Assembly (NCBI GenBank): GCA_024704765.1
Contig: JAKMXF010000298.1
Coordinates: 372,001 to 436,000 of the forward strand
Length of the DNA: 64,000 nucleotides
Origin: Oopsacas minuta
Taxonomy: Eukaryota > Porifera > Hexactinellida > Lyssacinosida > Leucopsacidae
Direction of reading: 5' to 3'
The translations under genes were made by a program, and so were the position numbers. This document shows positions 37,151 through 48,038 of this stretch, in pieces (positions within the stretch are counted from its first letter, which is position 1; each line of letters begins with the position of its first letter). The notes under the pieces were generated by a model. The model was not told where the DNA came from and ran no database searches. It was given only the letters and a program-made list of their open reading frames with translations.

Positions 37151-39196
37151 ATGGCAGAGAAATTTATAAGAGCTCTTTCAATGTCAGATACGTCATTTAG
37201 TCTCGATGACAGACGACAGAAACATATAGCTATCCGTGAGAAAAAGCGCGTGCAGAAAAGGAACCATCTCTTCGAATTACATTTCTTCAAGCAGCCAACT
37301 TATTGCGCACACTGTCATCAATTCATTTACGGCTGTGGGAAACAGGGATTTCATTGTCTTCGTTGCAGTTATGCAATACATAGACATTGTGTAGAATTGG
37401 TAGCATTCAAATGCCCAAAGTTTGAAATGGAATCTGAACATCCTGACGTGAAGCAACACGACTTTAGAATCACGAATTATTCAAAATTCACTTTCTGCGA
37501 TCATTGTGGACAGATGTTGTATGGGCTATACAAACAGGGTTACCAATGCCAGGGAAAGGTATGTGGCATGAATGTACATTCCTATTGTCGCGAATTCGTT
37601 GCTAACCTGTGTGGAACTGGAAGCAACGAAAAGTATGGTCAACTCATGTTAAACTTTCTCTGCCATATAGACACCGAAACGAAAGGCAGTATATATGTTG
37701 ACATTAAAAGTGGTAAAAATCTTATGGCAGCCGATTCCAATGGATTATCGGATCCCTATTGTAAGATAAAACTGAAAGATTCAAAAGGAAAAACTACCAT
37801 CAAACACCAAACAAAAGTTCATAAAAAAACTTTAAATCCTACTTTTGATGAGAGTTTTGAGATTCCATTCAATCCTTCTGTAGACGGTCGTTTGGAGATT
37901 TGGATGTGGGATTATGATAACGCACTTCAGAGTGATAATATTGGAGGAATGTCATTTAGTATTGAAGAATTGAAAACGTTAAAAACTGGAGAAGACATCT
38001 GGTATGCTCTAATTAATCCATCTTCTGCGAAATTCATGAATCAACGGAGCTTGTCAGAGGCTGATGAAGGAGAGAGAGAAAGAATTGTAAAAGAAATTGA
38101 AACTATTCGTGAAAAGAACAGATCGCGTTTTGAAAAGTCAGAACATAAAATGAAGAGATCTTTTTCAAATTTAAACACATTAAGTGTTGATGATTTTGAC
38201 CGTATTGAACTGCTAGGAAGAGGAGCGTTTGGTAAAGTTGTCATGGTAGAGTACAAACGAATACCTGACAAGATATTCGCGATGAAAATAATGCACAAAG
38301 ATCTGATATTCGAGTATGACGCAGTTGATTGTACAATGATAGAACAACGTATTCTAGCAATGGAGGAGAAGCCGTCGTTCATGACAAGTCTCAAAGCTTC
38401 TTTCCAGGACGAAGAGAACTTGTATATGGTAATGGAGTTCTTATGCGGCGGCGACCTACTGTTCCACCTAATTCAAAACACAAATTTCTCTGAGGCTAGA
38501 AGCAAGTTATACATAGCTGAAATATCTTTTGGGATATTTTACCTTCACAAACAAGGGATAGTATTCAGAGACTTGAAACCTGATAACGTGCTTTTAGACA
38601 TAGAAGGTCACGTGAAACTCGCGGATTTCGGTCTTTGTAAAGAAAGTATTTATCACGGGAAATCTAACACTACATCATTTTGTGGTACTATTGATTACAT
38701 GGCGCCTGAAATTGTGGCTAGAAAGCCATACGACACAGCTGTTGACATTTGGAGCATGGGAGTACTGCTCTATGAAATGTTAGTAGGAAGACCTCCATTC
38801 ATTGGACGAACTGATGATGCTATTATAAAAAACTTATTGACAAAAAATCCAACATTTCCCACTTATCTGAGCCCCAATGCTATTAACCTTATCACTCAAT
38901 TGTTGAAGAAAGCACCAACCGAGAGATTGGGAGTAGATTCTAAATCTGGTGAAGCAGGTTTCAGAGGACATGCCTATTTCTCTAATTTGGACTGGAGCAA
39001 AGCTGAAAAGCGTGAAATACAACCATCATTCGTTCCCAAGATTACAAGTAAAAGGTCAGACGCTTATTTCGATGCAGAATACACTAAAGCTTCCACTAAA
39101 ATAACCAAAATTAATCCAGGAAATATTCTAGTAATTGATCAAGAGGTGTTCAATGGATTTGAGTTCACCTCAGAAGAAATATTAATCAAAAGTTGA
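37151..39196 (+). CDS. Conventional-type protein kinase C, intronless (PKC-A)
   Basis: 681 aa in one exon. Domain order is basic pseudosubstrate-like region (RRQKHIAIREKKR, about 21-34), C1A (about 38-88), C1B (about 103-153), C2 (about 168-290), kinase (about 350-610), AGC tail. Kinase residues are present: GRGAFGKV loop, AMKIM lysine, FRDLKPDN loop (F instead of Y), DFG, TTSFCGT activation loop threonine, APE. The C2 calcium ligands look intact (ADSNGLSDPY and WDYDNALQSDN). Classical PKCs need diacylglycerol and Ca2+ and phosphorylate Ser/Thr at membranes. Oddities: the hydrophobic motif reads FNGFEF, with Glu where classical PKCs have a phosphorylated Ser/Thr; the turn motif TPP is absent; C1B has C-x4-C (CQGKVC) instead of C-x2-C. 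A second copy of the same type lies at 48039. Lack of introns suggests retroposition of an ancestor. Confidence 0.95.
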   Translation: MAEKFIRALSMSDTSFSLDDRRQKHIAIREKKRVQKRNHLFELHFFKQPTYCAHCHQFIYGCGKQGFHCLRCSYAIHRHCVELVAFKCPKFEMESEHPDVKQHDFRITNYSKFTFCDHCGQMLYGLYKQGYQCQGKVCGMNVHSYCREFVANLCGTGSNEKYGQLMLNFLCHIDTETKGSIYVDIKSGKNLMAADSNGLSDPYCKIKLKDSKGKTTIKHQTKVHKKTLNPTFDESFEIPFNPSVDGRLEIWMWDYDNALQSDNIGGMSFSIEELKTLKTGEDIWYALINPSSAKFMNQRSLSEADEGERERIVKEIETIREKNRSRFEKSEHKMKRSFSNLNTLSVDDFDRIELLGRGAFGKVVMVEYKRIPDKIFAMKIMHKDLIFEYDAVDCTMIEQRILAMEEKPSFMTSLKASFQDEENLYMVMEFLCGGDLLFHLIQNTNFSEARSKLYIAEISFGIFYLHKQGIVFRDLKPDNVLLDIEGHVKLADFGLCKESIYHGKSNTTSFCGTIDYMAPEIVARKPYDTAVDIWSMGVLLYEMLVGRPPFIGRTDDAIIKNLLTKNPTFPTYLSPNAINLITQLLKKAPTERLGVDSKSGEAGFRGHAYFSNLDWSKAEKREIQPSFVPKITSKRSDAYFDAEYTKASTKITKINPGNILVIDQEVFNGFEFTSEEILIKS

Positions 39197-39328
39197 GAAA
39201 AATAAAAAGATTTGTATTCCCCCAAACTTCTGCCCATATTCATGACTAACAATAATTAGTTATTTTCGGTCATATATATTTACAAATTGTTCTGAGATTT
39301 TAATCTACAGTACAAATATATTAAAAGA

Positions 39329-40300
39329 TTAGTGAATAGTTTTTGCGATTACATTTTGCGCTTGCAAGAACAGTGGCCGATCTATCATTCGTCCCTCAAA
39401 AGTGAAAGCTCCTTTCCCAGACTTTTCATGTTCTTCATAAGCTCCCATTAAACTTTTCGCCCAAACAATTTCCTTTTCTGAAGGAGCAAATACTTCATGC
39501 ACTACTTCGATTTGTGTAGGATGTATTATCTGTTTTCCTGAATATCCCATTTCAACTCCTTCCCTACCCTCTACACGAAGTGATTGTAGATCTTTATAAT
39601 CTATGTGTACTATATCTATTGCCTGTAAGCCAAAAGCAGCTGCATAAGTCACAATATGCTGTCTAGCGTATATCAACTCGTTTCTAGATTCAGTTCTAAC
39701 AGCCCCTAATCTGGCTAAGTAATCATCTGATCCGAATATCACACCAGTTAACTGAATGCTTGTCGTTAATCGCGAGGCTGTTTCGAATATTTCGCGAATA
39801 TTTATCAGACCAATTGGGCTCTCGATTAGTATCATGATTGGGATACAAAAATGTTCTCCTTTAATTTCTCGAATAAGTTCAGAGAATTTTGTAAGCTCAT
39901 CTTTCGATTCTATTTTTGGTAAGACGAGTGAATCGGGAAGAATTTTTCCATTTAAAATATTTCTTGTGTCTTCTTCAACTAATTGCGATTCATAAGAGTT
40001 TACACGAACTGCTACTTCATATTTACACTTATGTTTGTGTTTCTCTAAGAAATCTGGGATAAGTTTCCTAGCAACTGCTTTACGAGATAGTGCTACACCA
40101 TCTTCGATATCCAAACAGACACAATCAGCATTTAAACCTAAAACCTTCGTAACTTTTCGCTCACTATCTCCTGGTACATAGAGTAAGGTTCTTCTAGGCC
40201 TCAACTGGGTGGAGCTTTGCTTTGGGAAAGTTGAACTGAAAGAATTTGAACCAATTTGATAAAACTGTATATATTTTATGAGTCTTGATATGCTCAACAT
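39329..40300 (-). CDS. CLYBL: Citramalyl-CoA lyase (citrate lyase beta-like), mitochondrial
   Basis: A 323-aa intronless frame starts from the ATG at 40300 (human CLYBL 340 aa). The N-terminal 35 residues are basic and Ser/Thr-rich without acids, a likely mitochondrial presequence. The HpcH/HpaI-type TIM barrel follows, with conserved LYVPGDSERK, CLDIEDGVA, VRVNS, LPKIES, IESPIGLINI, FGSDDYLARLG and GYSGKQIIHPTQIE segments, which include the CoA- and metal-binding acids. In animals CLYBL cleaves citramalyl-CoA in the C5-dicarboxylate (itaconate) pathway and protects vitamin B12. It is convergent with PKC-A, 132 bp apart. Confidence 0.92.
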   Translation of the reverse strand: MLSISRLIKYIQFYQIGSNSFSSTFPKQSSTQLRPRRTLLYVPGDSERKVTKVLGLNADCVCLDIEDGVALSRKAVARKLIPDFLEKHKHKCKYEVAVRVNSYESQLVEEDTRNILNGKILPDSLVLPKIESKDELTKFSELIREIKGEHFCIPIMILIESPIGLINIREIFETASRLTTSIQLTGVIFGSDDYLARLGAVRTESRNELIYARQHIVTYAAAFGLQAIDIVHIDYKDLQSLRVEGREGVEMGYSGKQIIHPTQIEVVHEVFAPSEKEIVWAKSLMGAYEEHEKSGKGAFTFEGRMIDRPLFLQAQNVIAKTIH

Positions 40301-41050
40301 TTATAGATAATTAATAAGAGCTAGATGTAAATCAATAGATAATGCATTATTTTCCAGGAGTTTATTAATATTTATTGACTGAAGATTATTGAATCAATTT
40401 TAGAATATAATTACTTTAACTAAAGTCAACCGAAGTAATATTCGCGGTTTCTTTGCCTTGGATATACGTAACGGAAGGTGACTGTATAATGAAATTGGAG
40501 ATCTTAACAATTAATACTTGGTAGAATATAGAATTGGTTAAATAGTATTCAGTTTCTTGTGTTGTAGTTTTACAATGTTTTACGCTTATGTCCGCAGTCC
40601 GGTACAACCGTCTTGTTTATACCTTGTGATACTTCCCTTTTGTATTCTACGTAATGTTATTTAATTGTATTTGATTTACCATCCATTCTCAGTGCTCTAG
40701 TTCCACGCTAATGCACCAATGTTAAACCTGGATTTAACGTCATTGGTCCTTGAAGCCTGACTGAGATTCTCAAACTAGAATCCGAAATTTCCCATAACTA
40801 GAATAAAAATGAAATAATCAAAAGGAAACATAACTTTTGAATCAAATATACAAGTTTTAAAGTAACAGATGTAATTACAGCCTGAATAAAGTACATGGAA
40901 AGAGTATATATTAAGAACTGCAAGTGAGATGATGCTACATTAATTTGTTCAACTTTTGTGAATGTATTAAATCTCAGGTCCAGTTGTTGGGCCACTAAAT
41001 AAAGGAATAAAATGAATTCTAATTTATCTACAATAAACCTTGCTTTAGCT
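40301..41050. other. Intergenic between CLYBL and PAIP1-like gene
   Basis: It contains a short pogo-like MITE fragment (about 40424-40484, ending GGAAGGTGACTGTA). No supported gene; the short minus-strand frame at 40798-40995 has no visible domain. Confidence 0.5.
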
Positions 41051-42073
41051 CTAATCAGCAGTGCTGACTCCCTCTAGGCTAGATAGTTCAGGAGGATCGC
41101 AAACTGGGTCTCCGAATTGGTCAAGAAACTCGTCCCATTCTTCCTCTCTACATACTGGTTGGTCATTTTCATTTTCAGTAATTTCTTGTGTGTCAGTGCT
41201 TAGCAACCCAGGATCTATATTGGTATGCATCATACTATGGTTGAATTCTATTGTTATAACCATATCGCGTACTTTAGATAATAGCTTATATTTCTCATTC
41301 TCCTTTTCCTCTAATGTAAGCCTAGATTCGACGATAGTCTTCATCTTGCTTAGATGTTCTTTGTTATAATCTTCTGCAACAATTAATGTTTTAAAAGAAT
41401 ACTCAATAAATTGATAAACAATCTGCAAATTTTCCTTTGAATCATTTGAATTGAGAAGTTCGTATAACAAACGTACTAGAGCTTGCCCCAAAAACGGGTA
41501 AGGTTGTTGGTTTCTATTTCTAGCAGTAACAAAGTAATCACTAATAACAGAGCAGAAATTCTGAAATTCTTGTGTAGCCAAAAGATCTTCAAAATAAAAT
41601 TCAGTTATCAAATTAATAAATTTCTTATACATGTAAACTATGGACATTTCTTCAGCTAATAGATTAGTACGTGTAGAAGAAGGATGTTCGTACAACATTA
41701 CATCAAGATGGTAACAGAATTTCGAACTGAATTTCGAGTAATTTTTATTTTTGATTGCTTGATCTATATTCATCCTCACCATATATTCTATTGTTGGCTT
41801 TGTGAATAGAACATTATAATTAATACAAGCTTTGAAGGCTGATACTATTGAAAGGAAATGTTTCTTCAAATCATGTGGAAAGAGACATATAATATTCAGA
41901 GTTACATCATAGTGGCTCAGGAATTTATGCAAATGTAAATCCTGTTCCACCGGATTTAGATTTGTTTCTTGATTTCCAGTTTGGCAAACTTTGGGTACGA
42001 ATTCAATTGCTTGAGGATTTAGCTGTTTCTTTGAGTTGCTAAGATTGTATCTGTCTTCTGGAATTGAAATCAT
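41051..42073 (-). CDS. PAM2-containing, PAIP1-like translation factor (tentative)
   Basis: A 340-aa intronless frame starts from the ATG at 42073. A PAM2-like motif (LNPQAIEFVPK, about residues 18-28) predicts binding to the MLLE domain of poly(A)-binding protein. About residues 45-260 are all-helical with the spacing of an MIF4G-type repeat. The C-terminus is acidic with aromatic residues (EEEWDEFLDQFG), like the second PABP-binding region of PAIP1/PAIP2. PAM2, then a helical MIF4G-like body, then an acidic tail is the PAIP1 plan, which links PABP to eIF4A/eIF3 in translation initiation. The body is too diverged to be sure by eye. Confidence 0.55.
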   Translation of the reverse strand: MISIPEDRYNLSNSKKQLNPQAIEFVPKVCQTGNQETNLNPVEQDLHLHKFLSHYDVTLNIICLFPHDLKKHFLSIVSAFKACINYNVLFTKPTIEYMVRMNIDQAIKNKNYSKFSSKFCYHLDVMLYEHPSSTRTNLLAEEMSIVYMYKKFINLITEFYFEDLLATQEFQNFCSVISDYFVTARNRNQQPYPFLGQALVRLLYELLNSNDSKENLQIVYQFIEYSFKTLIVAEDYNKEHLSKMKTIVESRLTLEEKENEKYKLLSKVRDMVITIEFNHSMMHTNIDPGLLSTDTQEITENENDQPVCREEEWDEFLDQFGDPVCDPPELSSLEGVSTAD

Positions 42074-42296
42074 TTTCGGTGCTAAATTTAACGTGTTTGT
42101 AAAGATAATTGTAAGAATTACAATTATATAATAATTAAATCTATTAACTAGTCATTGTCTTTAATATTCGTGTTATAACTCAATCACTTTAGAAATAGTG
42201 TCTTATGTAAGTTAGGCCGATATCAAATTAAATGTTCTAAAATAACTGAAAAAGCTCCTTATTTTATTTTATCAAAGATAGTATTTGAGTACACCT

Positions 42297-42530
42297 GAGT
42301 ACACCTCGCTAATCCGAACAGCACTGATCCTATTGCAAAATATTTCGTTCGGATTAGTGAAATGCAATGAGACACTACTATATAGGAGTACATTTTTCGA
42401 AACTGGTACAAACGATGAAAAGTCTGCCAACATGTCCAATATATTATGTTTTGTCCGCAGTAGATTGGATATAATTAAGTTTTATAACATTTTCCAAAGG
42501 GTGTATAACCGGTAGGCCTTGCTCGGATTA
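42297..42530. mobile_element. pogo-like MITE (CACCTCGCTAATCCGAAC family), diverged
   Basis: CACCTCGCTAATCCGAACAG on the left and GGCCTTGCTCGGATTATTGTGT on the right share ends and body ('ttgcaaaata') with the copy at 44813-44981. It accounts for about a third of this gene gap. Confidence 0.5.
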
Positions 42531-42754
42531 TTGTGTGTCTAATATTTAGTATTTTAATTATGCGATATTTGAGAGTCCAATACATTTCGAATTAAGACTG
42601 CTAGATAACTAAATATTCAAAGCAATAATATTAGATATATAAAACGCAACACCAAACAGCACTACCAAAATAATTTACAATCAAAAATCACACTAGAAAG
42701 AAATTACAAAAGTTTGAAATAGATACATACAAACTTCGATCATAGTTAGAAATA

Positions 42755-44749
42755 TCAATCATCACCCACCAAGAGAGAATCAGTTAGATCATTACCCTCA
42801 TTCAGAATCATTTCGAACTGATTCCCTGCTCTAATCAATTTCCATTGTCTGTAGTGTACAATAAAGAAATAAAACACAAATACGATAAGTAAAGCGCCCA
42901 AGACAGTAGCCCACACAACCCAAGTTTTAGTTAAGTTATTATAGTCTGTGCATTCTCCGTTATGTACGTAACAATGTATGCAATCTCTATCTACACAAAA
43001 AGACCCAATTCCCCAAAAAATACCAGCTAATACAGCCTGACTAAGAGCCAAATAACTGAAATGTAATCCAAAGAAGAATCCTTTCAGTGAACTTCCAAAG
43101 TGATGATTACATAGGTAGTAAATAAATTGAAACGAGCCAACCATCGTAACACACTCAAACATCGCGAAAAAAACATACTGAGGTATTTGGGAAAAAATTG
43201 ACAAGGTACTCACATAATCATGTCTTGTAGGATTAGCGCAAGAAACATCTATTTTCTCAGAGATAATCTGAATATATTCCACAATCAATGAAGCAAATAC
43301 CCCAACAATTGCCAAATACAATCCCCAATACATTCGTTTCATAATAGAGTCAATAGCAAAATAGTTGCATAGTTTAACATGTGCATCTCGTAGGTTACTC
43401 TGCAAAACTCGTAAACATAAAAATTTTCTTGAAATACAATTAACAAACCAAGGAGCTTTGTCATTCTCATAACCCAATGTCAACTTGTAAAAAACATATT
43501 CAAATAATGGAAGGAAAATTAAAATAGTAAAAGAGTCAAGAAATGCCAAAGAAGATAAATGTATGTTCTCATTATGACCTTTATCACAAACAGAACTGTC
43601 GTTATACCCTATACTAGGCATATACAAGACGCTTGATTGCTGAGAAAATAGGACCAAATACCCGAAAAATAAGCCAAAAAACGGAAGTAGCATGATTAGA
43701 TTGAGATGTAACCAAAGCATGGATTTTACCATTTCAACCATTTCGTTAGAAAATGAACCACCGTATTCTTTATTAGCTAAATGGAAGAAAGATCTCCTTT
43801 TAGGTAATCTACGTAACTTACAAGTACAAAAACGAGCAAGTGCTTGGCAAAGAATTCCAGCTCCCATACAAAATGAGTAGTCAGTTTTGATGACTATTGA
43901 GTCATCCAGCAAATGCATACACCTGCCAACAGAGAATATGATAAGCGCCAATAATAAGAATAGAAACAGGATAATTGCCTGATACATGTTCGTCTCTGGA
44001 CTAAATGAAAAGTATTGTATATACGCAAAAGTATTACCGAGATTGAATGAAAAGTATGATAAAGCTAAATAAAATAAACAAGCAGCATCCGAAGTTTCAA
44101 ATAGAATATCGAGTCCATATACAAGTGAGATAGGAAAGAAAATAATGGTAGCAATCATAAACAGGACAAAAGCCAATATCGAGAAAGCAGAAATAAAGAA
44201 ACTGAAATGATAACTTAGCTTTCCAATCGGAGGATACTCATGGTGTGTTGTAAAACAATAGAATACTAATGCAGTAGCGATCAATAGCGAAACACTAGCA
44301 AATAAGTAAATAAATAAACTAAAGTGTACAAGTCTGCCTCTTCTAAACTTTAGCAAATCGCAACACAGACCCACAGGAGATGAAAATATCAGCGGTACCT
44401 GTTGTAGTAAAGTGAATGTGTAATCATTATTGGACACTTTCATTGAATAGGTCAACATGTCTGATAGCAATACAGAATAACTGTAATAGAAAAACCTTTG
44501 TAAAGCTACTATTGTAAGCAGTAGAAACATCCCCCTTCTAACTGAGGGTGGTATTTTAGGTCCGAATATCACGCATATTTTCACATGATTATTCTTATCT
44601 TGGTCTCTCTCTCTATTATCAGGGAGGTGTAAAGCCATTGTAAATACTATTGATTTATTTGAAAAAGAAAGATTAGTACTCAAAAGGACAAGTAGACTAC
44701 TGTATTGTATGTAGAGACTAGAACAATGATTTTTTAGAAAACTGTTCAT
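42755..44749 (-). CDS. SLC15/POT-family-like solute transporter, divergent
   Basis: A 664-aa intronless frame. The first ATG is at 44749; the in-frame ATG at 44638 (MALHLPDNRERD) may be the real start, because the first 37 residues look unlike a transporter N-terminus. About 12 membrane spans are predicted, with a long soluble loop between spans 6 and 7. A late segment, SIFSQIPQYVFFAMFECVTM, matches the POT/SLC15 signature 'QIPQY...E' before the penultimate helices. SLC15 proteins are proton-coupled di/tripeptide or histidine transporters. The typical ExxERFxYY motif in helix 1 is only partly visible (ALQRFFYYSY, lacking the acids), so substrate and proton coupling are uncertain. Confidence 0.68.
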   Translation of the reverse strand: MNSFLKNHCSSLYIQYSSLLVLLSTNLSFSNKSIVFTMALHLPDNRERDQDKNNHVKICVIFGPKIPPSVRRGMFLLLTIVALQRFFYYSYSVLLSDMLTYSMKVSNNDYTFTLLQQVPLIFSSPVGLCCDLLKFRRGRLVHFSLFIYLFASVSLLIATALVFYCFTTHHEYPPIGKLSYHFSFFISAFSILAFVLFMIATIIFFPISLVYGLDILFETSDAACLFYLALSYFSFNLGNTFAYIQYFSFSPETNMYQAIILFLFLLLALIIFSVGRCMHLLDDSIVIKTDYSFCMGAGILCQALARFCTCKLRRLPKRRSFFHLANKEYGGSFSNEMVEMVKSMLWLHLNLIMLLPFFGLFFGYLVLFSQQSSVLYMPSIGYNDSSVCDKGHNENIHLSSLAFLDSFTILIFLPLFEYVFYKLTLGYENDKAPWFVNCISRKFLCLRVLQSNLRDAHVKLCNYFAIDSIMKRMYWGLYLAIVGVFASLIVEYIQIISEKIDVSCANPTRHDYVSTLSIFSQIPQYVFFAMFECVTMVGSFQFIYYLCNHHFGSSLKGFFFGLHFSYLALSQAVLAGIFWGIGSFCVDRDCIHCYVHNGECTDYNNLTKTWVVWATVLGALLIVFVFYFFIVHYRQWKLIRAGNQFEMILNEGNDLTDSLLVGDD

Positions 44750-44812
44750 ATTCCTTAATTAAAATTAAAATTCATTATCTAGTTCACGATTGCGTATACC
44801 TAAAGAGTAATA

Positions 44813-44981
44813 CAGTACACCCTCGCTAATCCAAACAGTCCTGTTCCAATTGCAAAATAATACATTCGAATTAGCGAATTTTGTCAGGATCAGACACAAT
44901 TAGGTCCTTTTGAAATTCATTAATTGTTTTCGAAAGGTTGTATAACCATTAAGCCGACTTCGGATTAGTGAGGGTCTACTG
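44813..44981. mobile_element. pogo-like MITE (CAGTACACCCTCGCTAATCC family)
   Basis: CAGTACACCCTCGCTAATCC and GATTAGTGAGGGTCTACTG are inverted ends, with TA on both sides (44811-44812, 44982-44983). 169 bp. Confidence 0.75.
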
Positions 44982-45531
44982 TATCAATATCCACTTGGAT
45001 ATGTCTGAATTTCATTCTCTAAAAACTCATGTTCTACGTATTCTTGAAACATAATAACTATCATCATTTGAAATCTTTTCTGCCATTTAAAGTGCAACAT
45101 CTAAGATAATTATTAGCCAGATCAGACTCCACTGTATCTATAACCTATATTATAGACGATGGATAAGTATATATTTTCAATGAATTAAGATAGTATTCTC
45201 TACAGCAGGCAGTCTGTGAGCGCAGAACCTATTTTTCCACCAAATTGACATCAAAATAAGACAAAATATTAAATAACACGAGGAATTAGTATCATCTAAA
45301 TTTATGGAATTAATCTAAGGTAAGCCAAGATAGAATAAGAGCAAAAATAATAGTAAGGAAAAACAAAGAAATGAATTTGTAGAATTGATAAGAATTAACA
45401 AAATAGTGAATCAATAAATCATCAAATTACCCATAAGGTATAATATAAATTATTCGTAAAGTAGCTTAAAGTGTGAAATAGCATATTATACCAGAGGGTA
45501 TGGTAAGGAGACTAAACGAGACCCTCTCCTG
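44982..45531. other. Intergenic, 3' flank of RBBP4 and 5' flank of transporter
   Basis: AT-rich; no gene or repeat recognised beyond the MITE ending at 44981. Confidence 0.5.
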
Positions 45532-46842
<1,311 letters not shown>

Positions 46843-48038
46843 CTAGTGATATGATCAAAAAATACAAAAATAGAGGAAAATTTTGATATTCTAGATCTGG
46901 TGAATAGGAAAATCCAGCAGTTTTGCATTCGTGATAATAAAATAAACGGGCACAGTGTAACCTCCACACACGCGAAATGAATATAAATTCCATAAAATAT
47001 CATGTGATTCACTAGTACGTGTATAATACCTGTACTTCGTCTTCATGATTTTTGTACACAGGAAGCTTTTCAAAAAAATATTTAAATATCATTCATGTTG
47101 TGGAAATTGTTCAAAGTTCTCGGTTCCGCAAACTGTGTTAAATAGGTTGGAATCCCGTTGGATTTGGGACAAATTTTGGATAATACTCGAAAATACTATA
47201 GTGTGAGTTGTCCAACCCAGGGAAGTAACTTAACAAGGATTGCAACTATCCTATAATGGAGTCACAGTTATGAAGTGTGGTTGAAATCTCAGAATATATA
47301 ATTCATGGGGAGCACACAGATGAGGTTTCGGAATTTAACATGCAGTTTTACAAATGTTTGGTAGCCTAACTCGAAATTTTGGGAAGGCTGGAACTCCTCC
47401 CATGGCATAATTATCAACTAGCTTCGATCTATGTGAGCTCCAATCAGTAGGCATCATACAATATTTTATCGAATAATGTAATAGATTAATATTCAGCTCA
47501 AGGTAAAGGAAACAAAGCTGTCTATCACAAAACTACACTTTTTCCATCCTACCTACTTTCCTGGATTTTGAAAGTTCACGCGCAATCACTATAATCGCCA
47601 AAATAATTATGTAAATGAAACATTAGAGAATATCACACATTACAAATTCTAATAAAACTGCAGAATATCATATTAGTGTAGTGTCAGGTGAACCTTAGCT
47701 GTAAATATATCACAACGTCCCATATCTTTCCATCGCAATTCGAACTACGCAACTTCTTAGAAAAGTGATGATACTTTAAGAGAGAAGTATTAACTTCAAC
47801 GAAGTGGTTATACATACCGTACTATATAGGATATACAAATTGAAAGAGAGATATAGTATCATTCCTGTGTAAGATTAATCTATACCAAATAGAGGCAATG
47901 AATTAAAACCCTTCTACTACAGAATTTGTAGGACAAATGCCTGAGTAGGCTTAGGGCTTGCAAAACATATAAATGTTAGTATTGCTAGAATTAATAATCA
48001 ACATTTGATTTTTAGCTAGCTCATTCACTCAAAATATA
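46843..48038. other. Intergenic between RBBP4 and PKC-B, 1.2 kb
   Basis: It contains a short MITE end near 46953 (CAGTGTAACCTCCACACACG) without a partner. Otherwise no gene is recognised. It must hold the divergent promoters of both flanking genes. Confidence 0.5.

Noticed and set aside
40798-40995. Short minus-strand frame near PAIP1-like gene
   Set aside because: 65 codons, no domain, in AT-rich intergenic DNA.
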